A stretch of 64,000 bases of DNA. It comes from Paramyrothecium sp. XJ0827 (lineage: Eukaryota > Ascomycota > Sordariomycetes > Hypocreales > Stachybotryaceae). The translations under genes and the position numbers were made by a program. The stretch lies in assembly GCA_020881915.1 (NCBI GenBank), contig JAJFPB010000010.1, positions 1,984,001 to 2,048,000 on the forward strand, given 5' to 3'. The notes below the pieces were generated by a model. It was not told the DNA's origin, did no database searches, and was given only the letters and a program-made list of their open reading frames with translations. Positions 1 to 12,701 of this stretch are shown in pieces. Position 1 is the stretch's first letter, and the number at the start of each line of letters is the position of its first letter.

Positions 1-3000
1 CGGGGTGGTTCAACCTGGACACAAGCCGGGATGCCTGGTAATGCAGGGCAGGACGAGTGAGTAGTCTCGTGTTTTGTGCAGATGAGATCTGTTGATAAGC
101 TGAAAAGCGAACCTGCTCACCTGTGTATTAGCCTGAATATTATCACAGTCCAGCCCTTGCACAATGGTCTCCATAAGACATGGGTGCACCGAATCTGCTC
201 CCCGTATCCCACGCTCTAGACAACCGGGTAAAACCACCGAAACATCCCGGGTAGAATGTGGCTTTCGGGGCAATGCACGTCGTTTAAGGGAGTCGCAGAG
301 GTTTTTCATTGGTTGGTTGGTTGTCGGGTTTCCTGTGTTGTTGGTTGTTTAGTTGGGACGTCTAGGCCTGTGGAGGGGATGGCAACGAGAGCCGAGCCCG
401 CCCAGTCGGAAGCCCTTCCCCCATGCAAGGCCAGGACTTTGTAAGATAGCGGTCGAGTTGACGATGATGCGATGCTGTGCGCCGAATTTGCAGGCTAAGC
501 ATATTGAAAACTCGGAAGGCAAAAGGAACCAAAAACGAAAAGTGACTGAGGGTGGCGGTGTATGCCGTCAACCACCAGACACGGGACGGAACGGGAGCGC
601 TGACTTTCTTTTTCATCGCAAGACCTGACGAATAGAGCATGTGTGTCGTGGAACACGTTACAGGCTCGTGGAAACATCCTGTCAGAGAAACTCCCTTAGT
701 GGCGCTTTTCGCTTGTCTTCTCGAGGGAACGCTGAAGACTCTTAGTCAGTACCCTCTCTGCTCAGGGAGGAGTATCATAGGTAGCTGGAAACACCAGAAA
801 CACGGCCTCGAACGTCAAACACACATCGAGACCGGACCCCTGCCAAAAAGACATTATGGTGCAACGGCACCGCTAGGGTCTAAAACAACTGCGGCTGCCC
901 TCGAAGGGGACTAGAACAGCCGTGAGGAGAAACACACGCAGCGGTGCACCCTGTAAGCTGTCGGCCGAGGCACAGATCACTTCCGTGATACGGGACAGTA
1001 AAGGGTCTGTGCGTCGACGAGTCGGTGCTAGTGCCGTTGACGTTTGCCATGGGTTATCAGTGATGAAACCAAGTCACCACCATTGGGTTTCCGCGGCTGG
1101 TCCTATGCAATCGACGTCCGAGTTGACAGAGCCGAGTGAGGGACCAAGCTCCAGATCATGGGTGGGCAGATGGCAAGGTGTGTGTCGCTCGGCGTGGTAT
1201 AGTATATGTCTGCTGACGTCTTCGATAGTCGATGCCGTTCTGGCCTCGATCGCCTCGCTGGATGGGTCCTGATCATGGCTGCATGTTGCGTGACTAAGGC
1301 AAAAGGAGATCATGTCAAGACAAGAAAGAGACCGTTGCTAGCTCGCCCGTTCGCCAACGACTCAGATGCAGAGTACGTTTCGGGAGATGTGCAGTCGCCA
1401 ATCATCCACGGCAGTCCCCCGTGGTGGCATTGGCTAGTTGATCTGCCGGCCAGCTGGGGAGGGCCTATCAAGCAGGAAATGGACCTTCGCGTCTTTCGGA
1501 CATGGTAGGTAAGAGGATCACCGTGACCACCAGGCACCACGATAGCGCGCCGATCGTCAGTCGTGCATGGGGAGCTTTCATCAGGTGGATGACTATTGAC
1601 GGCCACAGGAGTGAGCCTGAGAGGTGCAGCAATCCGATGCCTGGCACCTAGCCCGGCCGAAACGAGCCTAGAGCCGACTGCCTGAGTCTGTTACTCGACA
1701 TTTTGGTGAGCACAGATCGCGCTGCGGGTGCTGGGCTAGTTTTGGGACGTCTGTGTGGCGCCGTGCTAGACTGTCACCGGGTTTGATCCTAATACCACGG
1801 GACTCCCCCTTCCCGGCGTTTGCCAGTTTGGTTGAAGAGGTGAAGGAAGAAAATGGATAGGATGGTGCGGGCGGGGGTCGGCGGATCTCAACCAAAGATG
1901 ACCGGGTGATGCGAAACAGGAGACATCAGTGACAGCAGGCCTCCTTTCGCCTCGCGAGCCGCAGTGCCGGCCCCCAGAGGGCAAAAGGGAATGGAGAGAA
2001 GCAAAACGACGGTGGATGGGAGACCCCGCGTCTGAGTGATCAACAGGCAGCACGTGTGGTCGAGACAAAAGCATAGCAAAACAGCGTGACTTGTAGCACC
2101 AGGTTAGCAAAGCATAACTCATAACAGTCCCATCGTAGCCGCACATCTTCACAAACACGATCGAAGGATGCAGGACGTTGCGCCGGACCAGTAACCTCGC
2201 CATCGGGTTGGCGTCTGGGCCCGTCGCCTCAATCGGACCTAGACGCGGCGTTAGTGAGAGGACAGTACCTGCATGTCTCTGGTGGATGGAGGTAACACGA
2301 GTGGACCTGGTCTTGGTCTGGGTCTAGGGGGAAAGGCGGAGAAAGGGAACGACGACAGGAGGAGAACTCAAGCAAAGGAAATTTTTCGGCACCTGCATGA
2401 CGCCCGCTGCAACCTGCATCATGGTGCATTGGTCGCTGTTCGACGGACTGCCACTACTCGTCCCTAAATAAGTCATGTCACGACCGAGTGCCCCGTATCG
2501 GGCAAAGGTCAGCACACGACGGGCCCTAGTAGGGCGTCCACGGCCGCGATGGGCACAGCAGAGAGTTCACTTCGTCGAGTAGAACAAAAAGAAGCCGTAG
2601 AAGAAAGGCGTCGTCCTTCTCCCTAAGCTTCGACTCGGCCTTGGGGTATTTCGAGGAGTCCACGCCCCTAGTTCGGTGCTTGACACAAGAGCAACGCACG
2701 CCCCTCCACTTGCAAGCTTCTCCTGTCCACGACTCTCTGCCTCTGCACTCGCTTTGCCAAGTCGTGTTTCTTGTTTTGTTCTGTTCGCCTCTTGTTCGCA
2801 TTGCACACAGGCCGCTCCGCCGTCATGGGAGGGGTGGTTCACGAAACGGAACATTTGCCAAACATGGCCATCGGGGTATCCAGGATCAGAAACGGGGGCC
2901 ACCCAGGAAGAATGATGTGCCCCAGCCTTCCTTACCACGAAGAGAGCAGCGTGTTTCCACCCAGGCCGTATCCCTGCCAGGTTCCTGACCAGGATGGATA

Positions 3001-4164
3001 TGGTACGGACTTGCTTCCACGAACATGGGTCCTCGAGCAGTTTCATAGTCAACCAAGCTGCCATGCAGAAGCGTTGCAGCCTCTTCTGGACCCTGGCCCC
3101 TGCACCACAGCACTTTGTCGCGCCCCTTTTCTCTCTTTCCATGCAAGGAGCACCTCCACGTTGTCGTCGTTTCTCTAATCCCGTCCACGGCAAGCCACCT
3201 CGCTTGTTTCGAGGTGCGAAGTTTCTCTCACTCCCCACCACCACGACCACCATCACCTCACCATAGCAGACGGCCCCCAGACCGGACAGGCGTGCAACGT
3301 GAGGAGGGGTGGTACCTTGCAGGACAAGGCAAGGTAAGCAAGAGAGGTGAGCTATCTCCTACCTCTCTCACCCATTTGATACCCGGTGGTTTACATGCAT
3401 GTTTCCTCGTTGCCTACCTTGCTTTACATGTGTAAGATGCTTCAACTCGTCACCCGCATGGGCCACCGCCTCCCGCCCTCTGCTTCCTTTCTTTTGTCCT
3501 ACATTGGCCCATACCCTTTTTCTTTTCTTTTCTTTCTTCTTCTTTTCTCCCCTTTCTTCCTACCCGTGAGAACGAAAGGGGAGAGGGGGGGCGTAACTAG
3601 TCTTGTCGAGAGGTGTGGTGTCGTAGGTCTAGCGTCGCACCGAGGAGGTACCTGTCCCCAATCTGCCCCAAGCGTCTAGTGCCCCTGCGTGCGATACAGT
3701 CACGGATGTACACAGGCCAGGCCAGGTAGGAATACAGCGGGGTTACTTCTGGAGCTAGTAGGGCAGCGGACCCTCGATACCTGCCTATACGTAGTGACAC
3801 CGTTGCCGTTATAGGTCTCCACCCGAATCCAGGGAAGCGCGAGAAATACCACGGGTAGGTACCCTCCCGTACCTGGGGCCCCTGGGGCAGGGGGGGCTTG
3901 TGCCAGTGTGGGTAACATTTTAGCATCTTTCCCTGTTGCTGCAGGCACCTTGCCTACCCTCCCGACGCTTTGGCATCTCCCCAAATATATACTCAGTCAA
4001 AGCCATCGATGTCAACGCTTGCCTCATGTCTCACCTGGCACGATCCGCGGTCCGTCCGTTGACCTATACTCACTATCCTTGGCCTTAGCCAGTTACAGGC
4101 AAGACCCTCCACGACGGCTCGTTCATCTATTTCAGACAGCCAAGCCCACGGTCTTGCTTGTAAG
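1..4164. other. Gene-free left end
   Basis: No reading frame here looks like protein: the open frames are short, overlap on both strands, and lack domains or consistent splice sites. Pyrimidine-rich tracts near 3515-3560, just upstream of the septation gene, resemble a fungal promoter or leader. I see no tRNA, no terminal repeats and no transposon coding sequence. Confidence 0.6.
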
Positions 4165-6462
4165 ATGGCTCACATAGCAAACCTCATGGCAGCAGACATG
4201 GAGCCTTCGACAATGACAAAAACCCTCACAACCTCGCCAGGCTCATGCAATCCTGTGGTAAGCATCTCTTGCTGCTCTCGCTCGTTCCCCACTGCTCCCT
4301 CGTAGCTTACACCTCTCCTTAACAGAAATCGTCTTCGGTGGGCATCATCGAAAAGGCCTTCACTTGGAGGATGCAGCAGCAACCGCCGGAGCATTCGCGC
4401 AAATATCAACTCTTCCCAAAGGACAGGCAGCTGCCCGTGTTGAACAGCACCAAGAACCTCGACCCCGAGAAAGCTTTTGCATTGGCCATGAACCAAACCG
4501 GAGACAAGTCAGACAAGCCCTCCGCAGGTGGCGGGCTAAGGATTAGAATCAACGCGCCAACCTTGGGCAGACGCCGCAAGATCAGTGTTCCCGAGGCCGG
4601 CCCAATGACCACTGTACAAGAAGTGTCCATGGATTCACGTACGTTCTCGCCAATCCGATTCCAAATTAACGTGTCTCTAATCATGTTCCTACAGCCACTA
4701 TCCCTGGACGCCCTCCATTGCATGAGCGCTCGGCCAGTGCTCCTGGTAACACGTTGAAGCAACGTCAGGGCGAATCCTTTACTTTCCTCTCAGATCTTAT
4801 GGACGACGACGACGAGATGAACGATATCGCCGATGAACACCAATTGCCCCTTGCGTCCGCCGGACGACCTCTATCGCCCCGCGACCTCGCCCCTCTTGTT
4901 ATCCCGCCCACCGTCGCACAGCCTCCTAGGTTGATCTCGAAGAGATCATGCTCGCACATGCGGACGGGCAGCCAGCCCAGTGAAACCCTGCGCAATCTTC
5001 GTTACGACGAATCGCCCATGGGTCGCGGACTCCTCACACCCAGCACATCCACCACCGACTTGACTACTCCTCGATCCGCCAGTACTACCGCCATCTCAGC
5101 CACAACTCTACCAACCCCAGTCTCGGCGCCGATCATGGAAAGCCACCGTGCCTCGCCGAAGCCCTGGGTGGAGGGTCGTTGCCCTACCCCTAGCGGCTCC
5201 GAACGTGCCATGACTCCTCTGACCGATGACGGCCATCGTCCGGGCACGAGTGCGAGCCGGGGCCACCGACGAGGAGCATCTGAGTCCTCTAGCATCATGG
5301 ACCGCGGCAGGCCAAGGAAGCGAAGTGATGGACGCATGAACACTACTACGAACTCGAAGAATGACTCCAAGCCCCCCAAGAGTGCGGAGCGCAAGGCTTT
5401 CGAGGAGCTGCCTAAGGGATGGAAGCCAAGTGAGGTGGCGGAAAACATGAGCTGTCTAGACCTGAAGGCGCTTCGGAAGCAGGCTTTTAGTCAAGTGGAG
5501 CGATTTGAGATCCTGAGACCTGAGGATGTGGAAAGTCTGTCCAAGGTACGTATCTCACACAAGCATCTCATCAATCTTATACTAACAACATGGCTTAGGA
5601 ACTTCGTTCTCTTGACGAGCGCACCGAGTATTTGCGCCGGACTTACACGTCTCTTCGGGCTGGCAGACGCAATCTTCATGCTCGCATCTGCCAGTACCTT
5701 CGATCTCCACGCGTCGCCAAGTTCAGCCACGATTCCATGCTCAAGCAGGAGGAGGCGCTGGCCGAGCTTGATGCCTCCATCGACGACTGGGTTTCCAAGC
5801 TGGAGATGGCGGAGAACCGACGCACTCGTGTCAGGCAGAAGCTGCTCGAGCATGTCGCCGCGGCTGCCATTCTCCCATCCAGCGACTCTCCCTCATCCTC
5901 CCCCAGCCAGTCGCCACAGCCAGTCGGCCACGGCGTGCACACAATCTCCACGCCGCCCAGAAGCCCAACCAAGCAGACGTTCACTCACACGCATACCTCC
6001 AGCGGCTCGCCATCGCCCCAGCGCGTCGTGGCCCAGGTGCCCAGCACCATCCTCGAGCAGCCCATCGTCGAGGAGGCGACGGCTAACCCGGCAGCCGCGC
6101 GAGGCCCCAGCATGACCTCGACCAGGCGCTCAGATGCTGAGAGCATCCGCGTCTACGTCGGAAATGACATTTACCTCTACAGCCTTCTGGCCGATGTGGA
6201 GAATGAGATCTCCAAGATGAACACCAACAACCCCGATCCGACGTCCAAGGAGGCAATTGAGTCAAAGCGCAGGGAACTCCACCGCAAGATGAGCCACGAA
6301 ATCCTCAACGGTCTTACCGAGCCGGCCGCCAAAGTGCCCCTCCCCAAGCTCGACCTAAACAGCTCTGCTACGCCGCTATCCCCGCCCGCCCCGACTCCTC
6401 CGATGAAGGATGAGCAGGCACAAGATGGACCCCTCCTGAGCAGCTCCGTCTTCAAGCCTTGA
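4165..6462 (+). CDS. Uds1-domain (up-regulated during septation) protein
   Basis: Four exons: 4165-4257, 4326-4638, 4695-5545 and 5599-6462, joined in frame by GT..AG introns, give 706 residues. The Uds1-type helical domain lies at about residues 377-504, starting at WKPSEVAENMSCLDLKALRK and crossing the last intron into a charged coiled-coil-like stretch. The N-terminal motif KYQLFPKDRQ and the long Ser/Pro/Thr-rich linker are typical of fungal members of this family. In yeasts these proteins are linked to septation; the molecular activity is unknown. The remainder is predicted disordered, with a short conserved-looking patch near residue 590 (VYVGNDIYLYSLLADVENEI). The start at 4165 is the first ATG that splices in frame, but a short upstream exon cannot be excluded. 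Confidence 0.85.
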
Positions 6463-9400
6463 GCTGCCCTGCGAAAGGCAAAGCCTGTGCTGCACTACTA
6501 CAGCTTCTCATTTGCTTCTTCTCCATAACCTATCCCCGGTCCACACACCCCATCACCTCACCACAACATTTTTTTCTTGGTTCAACGCTTCTGCGCATGA
6601 ATTTTAACGGCCGACTTGGAGATTCCATGATACCCGGTGCGACATTCCTTCGATTCAGCGACCTCTTGATTGATTTCTATCGTTGCATATGAGGCAAGCA
6701 CTGTTACCACTACTGCATGTACACAATGAACTCTCACGACAAGATTTTTCTTCTTCTCACGGCTTGGTGTCTTGGAGTTTTCGTTACTTCTTCCCTGATC
6801 TATCTACTGTACCTTAGAATAATTAGTGATGAAAATTCATCCAGTCTTGTCTCAAAACGTCCCATGTCTCTCATTTCGCTTCCCTGTGCCTCTCGTCATG
6901 TTTCCGACCTCTTGCGCTGCCTTGGCGGCGGTCAGTCGACATCCCTCTCCCCCCCATGACGCTGGATGTCGTCCGAATGCAACTCAGCTCCACGCAGGTC
7001 CTGGCACCTCCCCGTTACGCTTCTCTCAATCGGTGTAGGTCGCTGCATAGAAACAAGCCACATTGGGTCTGAAACAACCAAAAGCTCGAAGCATCGTCCT
7101 CGGTAATTCCAGAATAGGCAGCTGTTTTACCCCCCTTGTTCCTGACGAACGGGCCATGCTCACACTCTTTCTAGGCAATTTTTTTCTTTCTTTCTTCTAA
7201 ACCCCCCTGCCTTTCTGCACTGCTCAGTGCGATTCGAATATGTCAGCCATGTGGAAAGATCCCACGGCCGATGCTACCACATCTTCCTAGAGTAGGGGGC
7301 GTGTAGGATTGGGGGGGGGGCCTCTGTCTAGTGGGTTCAACGTCATGCGCAGCCACGCTGGCCTGGCTCGTGGGTTGCCATCGCCAGGAACGAGGTGCTG
7401 AAGAATGCAACCCTCTGCGAACAAAAATGGAATGTTTCCGCCGCCTTGCTTGGACGAATGAGGTCGCGCACTCCCCTTTCGCCCTCCCCCAGAATGGCAA
7501 GATGCGGTTGTGGTTTTGCTCCCCACCATGATGCCATTCCGCTCTGGGGAGCGCAGATGGACATAGCTTCTCCCCCCCCCCCTTCGTGTTATCTTCATCG
7601 CCAGAGCTATCGGAACTTGGTCTGTGTGTAGAAGAGCCAGTTGCTCGGCGCGGACTTGCGGCCCAGCTGCCAGCAGACGAAAGCCAGTCTGTAGATCTAT
7701 CTCATCGGGGCCGGGGTCCTACAAGGTTCGCCTTACACGGACAGAAGCCACCGCAACGCGCAAGAAGAAGAAAGAGACATGGCCGTGGGAGGAAGGGGTG
7801 TCGCCTGAGCCATGCACGACATCACGAAGGTTTCTATTTGCGAATCCGCCCTGTCCCCCCGTGGCAGGCATCCCAAAAGACTCCCGACGAACGTTTCGCC
7901 GTCCGGACAAAGCCGAGGCAGGGGTCAACGTCAGTCCCATCGCCTCACACAAGCCCGTGGCAAAACATGGTCGGGACCTTGTGTGACCATCAAAACAAAG
8001 CCGCCTTCGTCGTCGCAATGCAAAACACCGACGAGAATCCTACGAGAGCCTCATCGGCGAAAGAAGAAAACAATCGCGCCGCACGGCGCCGTTGATGACC
8101 AATCTGTCAGCTGGGACGAAGGATTCCCTTCGCTTTTGTGATACCCAACGTCCCGGATGCCGCACACAACCCGAGAAAATGGCTCAGAGGAATTGATCCT
8201 TTTTTTCATCATCAGGTGTCGCGCCCTCTTCCGCGTCACCTTGTGGGCAACTTCTTTGCCGCCACAAGGGCTTCGGCAGTGGGATTCCGCCGCTGTGCCA
8301 AAGGGAGCAAGTAGTCTTGAGTGCACGAGCGTCCACAGCACCACCATAATTGGAACTGTTGGGATGCGAATCCCGGCTGCATCTGTCTGCCCGCATCATC
8401 CCGTCTTCCCTGACGACTCTCTTCCTCCCTCCCCCGCGTCGGCCCAGAAAGGCCTTCTCACGTCTCGGCTCTTCTTATCAGCGAGCGGCGATCAGCCATG
8501 ACCACGGAGCGACCCCCGGATCCGCTTCTCATCCTCCCAACTGTTCCGACGAAGAAGGACTTACATTCGAGCCTTCTGCGGCGATACACTTTGCTGGGGA
8601 CCGGGGCCGCACTGTTCATTTAACGGCCGTTGAGGCCATGTCTGAGCCTGCGACTTCTAGAAAGCCATGCTATCTTTCTGTGTACGGACCTGTTTGGGAA
8701 ATACCCAGCGCAGTATCGTGGCTTTGCAGAAGCTTTGACGCCATGTGTTGACCTTACCCCCGGCCTCTCTCGACACGTCTGATCTGGCGGCTTATGGAAG
8801 AAAAAAACGTGGGGTTGTGAGACGTCCAGGGCACGTCGAGTCTCAGGCGAGAGACACTTGTTTCGTGTTTGCTTGTTCCCACCCCCCTCCCTCTCGGGAT
8901 GTCTTTGCGTTTTGTTTCGATTCTTCCCGCAGCAAAGGGGTGCTTTCGAGGAGGGAAGGGGGTGGTCGATCCCAGGCTGCATCGGTAAGCTCGAAATCTG
9001 GGGTGTCAACCAGATTTCTGTGGCTTGTCTCACCACAAGGGGACTTTTTCGTTCTGTGGTAGCATCAGCCATACAGGTCTCCCATCCCAAGGCTGCCTGG
9101 CGCACAGTCAAGCGACAGCACCTTTCCACAGTTGCACCGAAAGTCCGATGATAGGCTTTCAAGCTGAGGTCGGATGATCGGATGATGCAGGATGACTCTT
9201 CCTGCACGTTCTATTTTGGCGCATGTCCTTCGGATACTGATGGAACTTCGGCGACCAGGCCGGTGTGCAATAATATGATATGGAATAATAGAAGCAGACC
9301 AGTGCTCCCGAATCTGTATGATTACAACACTCTTTACTTTGCTAATACCACCGCACAAATCCCACTGCCTGAAACCAGAGCCCGTTGTCTCGTTGCTCCC

Positions 9401-9497
9401 GTGCGCCGCGTGGCTATTCCCTCCAATCATCATTACTAACTTCCCCAAGACTCAAGACGCCGTATCTCGTAGTTCCCAAGTGTACATGAAGTTTACA
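6463..9497. other. Long spacer between convergent genes
   Basis: Three kilobases between the 3' ends of the Uds1 gene and the sorting nexin gene. It carries homopolymer runs (G-run near 7311-7320, C-run near 7572-7581) and short unsupported open frames on both strands. I see no domain, splice-consistent gene or RNA gene. Confidence 0.55.
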
Positions 9498-12400
9498 TCA
9501 ATGCGTGATAATCCTGACAGCCTGTAACATCAGCCCGAAGATCAAACCCCTGGCCACCTCCTCGATCTGAAGGCAGTCAAACACTCTGCCCAGAGCTTCG
9601 CCCGTTGCCGACTGTCCCATGACCCCCATCAGTGCGGCGGGCACTCCGCTCTGGATCAGCAGCTTGCGTGCTTTGATCGCCAGCTTCTCCTTTTCTTCAG
9701 GTGTGAGTTCTGCCGGCCACTCCGCGAGCTCCTGCTCTGTCGGCATGGTATTCTGCCGCAGTTTGCGAAGGTGTGCAGCAATGCTAGCATCAGACACGTT
9801 GGCGTCGAGGACGGAGGATTGCATCAGAGACTGAACCGTCAACAAGGAGGGGTTGCCGGGGCGGAGCAGGAAAGACTTTGCCGCAGCCAACAGCGTGCGA
9901 CGAATGTTCCAAGCGGAAGATAAGCTGTACATTTCCGTGATGACGGCAAACAGGAGCTCAACCGCAACGCGAGTTTCCTGCTCGGACAGCTGCGTGTACT
10001 GCTGTGGAGCCTTGGGCGTCGCCTTCTTGGCGCCGTTCAAGTCAGTCGCCGACACGTTTGCCGGTGATTGTGTCCTGCTCGGGTCTCGACTTGCGATACC
10101 CTCTTTTGACTTCATGTGCAGATCTCCTGTACTCCGTGACGGGTCGTAGTCTCCGTCAATCTCGTCAGGGTGCGGGGGTAGCTTCATCTGATCGAGGTTT
10201 GGCAATGAGGGTGAGCGAATCGGTGCGATGCTAGATGCTCGGCTGTGCTCTCTGCTTGCTCGCGCACTGGCCGAAACTGAGTCCATTCGTTCCCCACGGC
10301 CAACTCTTGTGCTCTCGCCCTCGGCTTCGCCCTGCGACTGGTAACTCGGCCGCCTGTCCATTGGAGCCATCAATCCTGGCTGCGTTGAGATGACCGAGGA
10401 TCGCTGACTGTCCATGCTAGGTCGCTCTGACAGCGCCGGTGACCTCATGCTTTCCATCCGAGGCGCTGTAGAGGACGGAAGCCGACTTGAGGCTGAAGAT
10501 AGGTCCACAGAGAGAGCGGTTGATCTCCTGCTCAAGCCGGGCAAGTTGCCTAATACGCCGCTTACACCACCCACGATCGTTTTGCCGCCTTCCATTGCGC
10601 CCTTGGGCGCGATTGTAAGAACATCCAGCATGTTCTTACCGACAGATTCCCAGCCGAATGACTTGGAGTTGGTGTGGGTGTGTCCCTGGGATTTCTCCAA
10701 GAACCTCTTCATTCCCTCGCTCTCGGCAAGGGACTGGTACCAACAAGCATCACGTAGGTAGCGCTCAAGGTCGCCTCGTAGTGATTCACGGGTGTGGACT
10801 TTCCAGCTGGGAAGGTCCTTGTGAACCTCGGTAAACGCTGTCGCGCCAGATATGGTTGCGATGCGGCGGAGAATCTCGTGGAGCGTCTCAAAGTCCGCGT
10901 ACCTTCTAACAATCATCCACCCGGAATGGTGAGTTGACGAAGGCTCTACCTGGATCAAGTAGTCTCCAGTTGGCTTGCTCCAAATTCGGCTTTTGTCTCC
11001 CACTGAATCGTCATGCAAGGTGAAAGTTGCGTTGTGTAGCGTAAGTGGCACCTTCTTGGCCAGTTGCTCGTCCTCTTCATCTCTTTGGGCCGGCTGCACA
11101 ATCTGATCGAAGCTCGTGAATTGTTGGCTGCCAGATTGTCGTGGTGATGAGCCTATGCTGGATGTGTCCAGTGTTGATACTGAATTGACGGGCGTGTGAC
11201 TTATTCCGCTTCGGGCGGAGTATCCATCGATGGACGAACTGGGCCTAGAGGGCTTGCCATTGACATCGTCTGGTGCGTGAGACGTCTCGGTCGGTGGACT
11301 TTCTTGAGACTGATCCTTTTTGTCGCCAGCCGTTGCCGATTCCTGGGATACAGTCGCTTTCGTGGACTGGGAGGCGTTGGCCTGAGATTTCTGACGCCTT
11401 GCCTCATTGCGAGCTATCATCTCATTCATTCTCTTCATCTCCTCCATTGCTTCCTCAAGCTCTTCCTCCGCCTTGCTAAGCTTTTTCTTATGCGTTGGCG
11501 AATCCTTTCGGCGATTCTTATCCGAGTCGCCAGGCACCCGTGCGGACTTTGCGATACCAATGTTGCCGACGTTTCCATCCAAATCGGCGAACACATTGAG
11601 CCCCGTGTCGCGTCCCGTCTGCATGCCAACATCGATAGCTTGGCTTAGATCAGGCTCCCCTGACTCGAGTAGATGGACAATCCACCCATTGATCCATTCT
11701 GCCTTGCTACATCTCTGAAGGGTATTCTCGAGGACTGAGTTTGCCAAGATCTCCCTGAGGAAGACGCGAGCAGGATCGCACTTGTAGCTATTCTTTTCTA
11801 GGAAGCCAAGCATATCCTCGGCAACCATTTTGAACTTGACACTCTGTTGTCGCTGGTTCAGGAGGCTTGCCAGGCGAGAATCAGGATTCGACGCCAGGTA
11901 ATTGTAGATGGCGTCTCTTGCGCTCACGGTCGAGTCGGGAGGGAGGTCCGCGAACGCAGCCGCAAGCTCGGACATGAAGACAATGGTCATCGAGGACCCG
12001 TTTGTGAGGAGGTCTAGAAACATATCGGCAGGTCGCTTGCGAGACAGGTGGGTGGAAATGCCGATCAGGTAAGATGTAAGGGTTTTACGGCATGCGAGAG
12101 GAAACGAATGATCGGACGGTATGATTGGGCTATACCACCACTTGACGTAGTCACGAATCACAGCATCGACGAAACTGCTCAATGCCTCCCGCGTCTCCGG
12201 TTGGAAATCATCGAAGTTCCTGGCTAATACTGGGTCTTCATCTTCCTTGTGAATGTCGCCGTTGTCGTTTTTATCACTGTGCGACCCGATGCCGAGTCGT
12301 TCCAGGACGTCGAAGCCGCTTTCGCCATGCACAATGCGTGCAACCTCTGGATGTTGCGCCTCCCAGCTTACGAATGCCGCAACGCCGCTGAAGGCGCCGA

Positions 12401-12701
12401 TGAGCAGCAGGCCGAGCTGGCCGAGCAAGAGGTAGACGACAGCTGCAAACCCGACTGCGACACTGGCCAAGGTTGTTGGACTTGCGGTGGACAGAAATTG
12501 CAATGCCATTGTTGCAAAGTTGGCGTCAGAGTCTGGCGTCGATCGATTCAATGGCTTCTTCGGTTCATCCGGACCTGTTGGTCCACCGCTATTCTTTTCG
12601 TTGGGCGTCGAGACACCGTTCGCAATGGGGGGTACTGGATCGTTGTCGACATGCGCTGGAGATTGTGGCTCAGAGCCATCGTCGCTCGCGTGCGCAGCCA
12701 T
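9498..12701 (-). CDS. Sorting nexin with PXA, PX and nexin C domains (SNX13/Mdm1-like)
   Basis: A single intronless frame of 1067 residues, starting at the ATG complementary to 12699-12701. The order is: disordered N-terminus; two hydrophobic segments at about residues 78-112, which suggest a membrane hairpin; a PXA domain at about 165-330; a charged coiled coil at about 405-440; a PX domain at about 560-690 with the phosphoinositide-loop core RRYADFETLHEIL; a Ser-rich linker; and a C-terminal nexin C domain at about 905-1050. Family members (yeast Mdm1, animal SNX13/14/25) tether the ER to vacuoles, endosomes or lipid droplets. I see no RGS domain between PXA and PX, unlike several animal members. 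An ER-vacuole or endosomal contact role is inferred. Divergent from Sub1. Confidence 0.9.
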   Translation of the reverse strand: MAAHASDDGSEPQSPAHVDNDPVPPIANGVSTPNEKNSGGPTGPDEPKKPLNRSTPDSDANFATMALQFLSTASPTTLASVAVGFAAVVYLLLGQLGLLLIGAFSGVAAFVSWEAQHPEVARIVHGESGFDVLERLGIGSHSDKNDNGDIHKEDEDPVLARNFDDFQPETREALSSFVDAVIRDYVKWWYSPIIPSDHSFPLACRKTLTSYLIGISTHLSRKRPADMFLDLLTNGSSMTIVFMSELAAAFADLPPDSTVSARDAIYNYLASNPDSRLASLLNQRQQSVKFKMVAEDMLGFLEKNSYKCDPARVFLREILANSVLENTLQRCSKAEWINGWIVHLLESGEPDLSQAIDVGMQTGRDTGLNVFADLDGNVGNIGIAKSARVPGDSDKNRRKDSPTHKKKLSKAEEELEEAMEEMKRMNEMIARNEARRQKSQANASQSTKATVSQESATAGDKKDQSQESPPTETSHAPDDVNGKPSRPSSSIDGYSARSGISHTPVNSVSTLDTSSIGSSPRQSGSQQFTSFDQIVQPAQRDEEDEQLAKKVPLTLHNATFTLHDDSVGDKSRIWSKPTGDYLIQVEPSSTHHSGWMIVRRYADFETLHEILRRIATISGATAFTEVHKDLPSWKVHTRESLRGDLERYLRDACWYQSLAESEGMKRFLEKSQGHTHTNSKSFGWESVGKNMLDVLTIAPKGAMEGGKTIVGGVSGVLGNLPGLSRRSTALSVDLSSASSRLPSSTAPRMESMRSPALSERPSMDSQRSSVISTQPGLMAPMDRRPSYQSQGEAEGESTRVGRGERMDSVSASARASREHSRASSIAPIRSPSLPNLDQMKLPPHPDEIDGDYDPSRSTGDLHMKSKEGIASRDPSRTQSPANVSATDLNGAKKATPKAPQQYTQLSEQETRVAVELLFAVITEMYSLSSAWNIRRTLLAAAKSFLLRPGNPSLLTVQSLMQSSVLDANVSDASIAAHLRKLRQNTMPTEQELAEWPAELTPEEKEKLAIKARKLLIQSGVPAALMGVMGQSATGEALGRVFDCLQIEEVARGLIFGLMLQAVRIITH

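Noticed and set aside
2567..3256. A 229-codon minus-strand frame
   Set aside because: Low-complexity start, no domain, overlapped by similar-length plus-strand frames with equal quality.
7586..8095. A 169-codon plus-strand frame
   Set aside because: Composition is random (Arg/His/Ser-rich), no domain or splice context, and other frames are open in parallel.
8620..9207. A 195-codon minus-strand frame
   Set aside because: No recognisable segment; lies in the convergent spacer with several competing frames.
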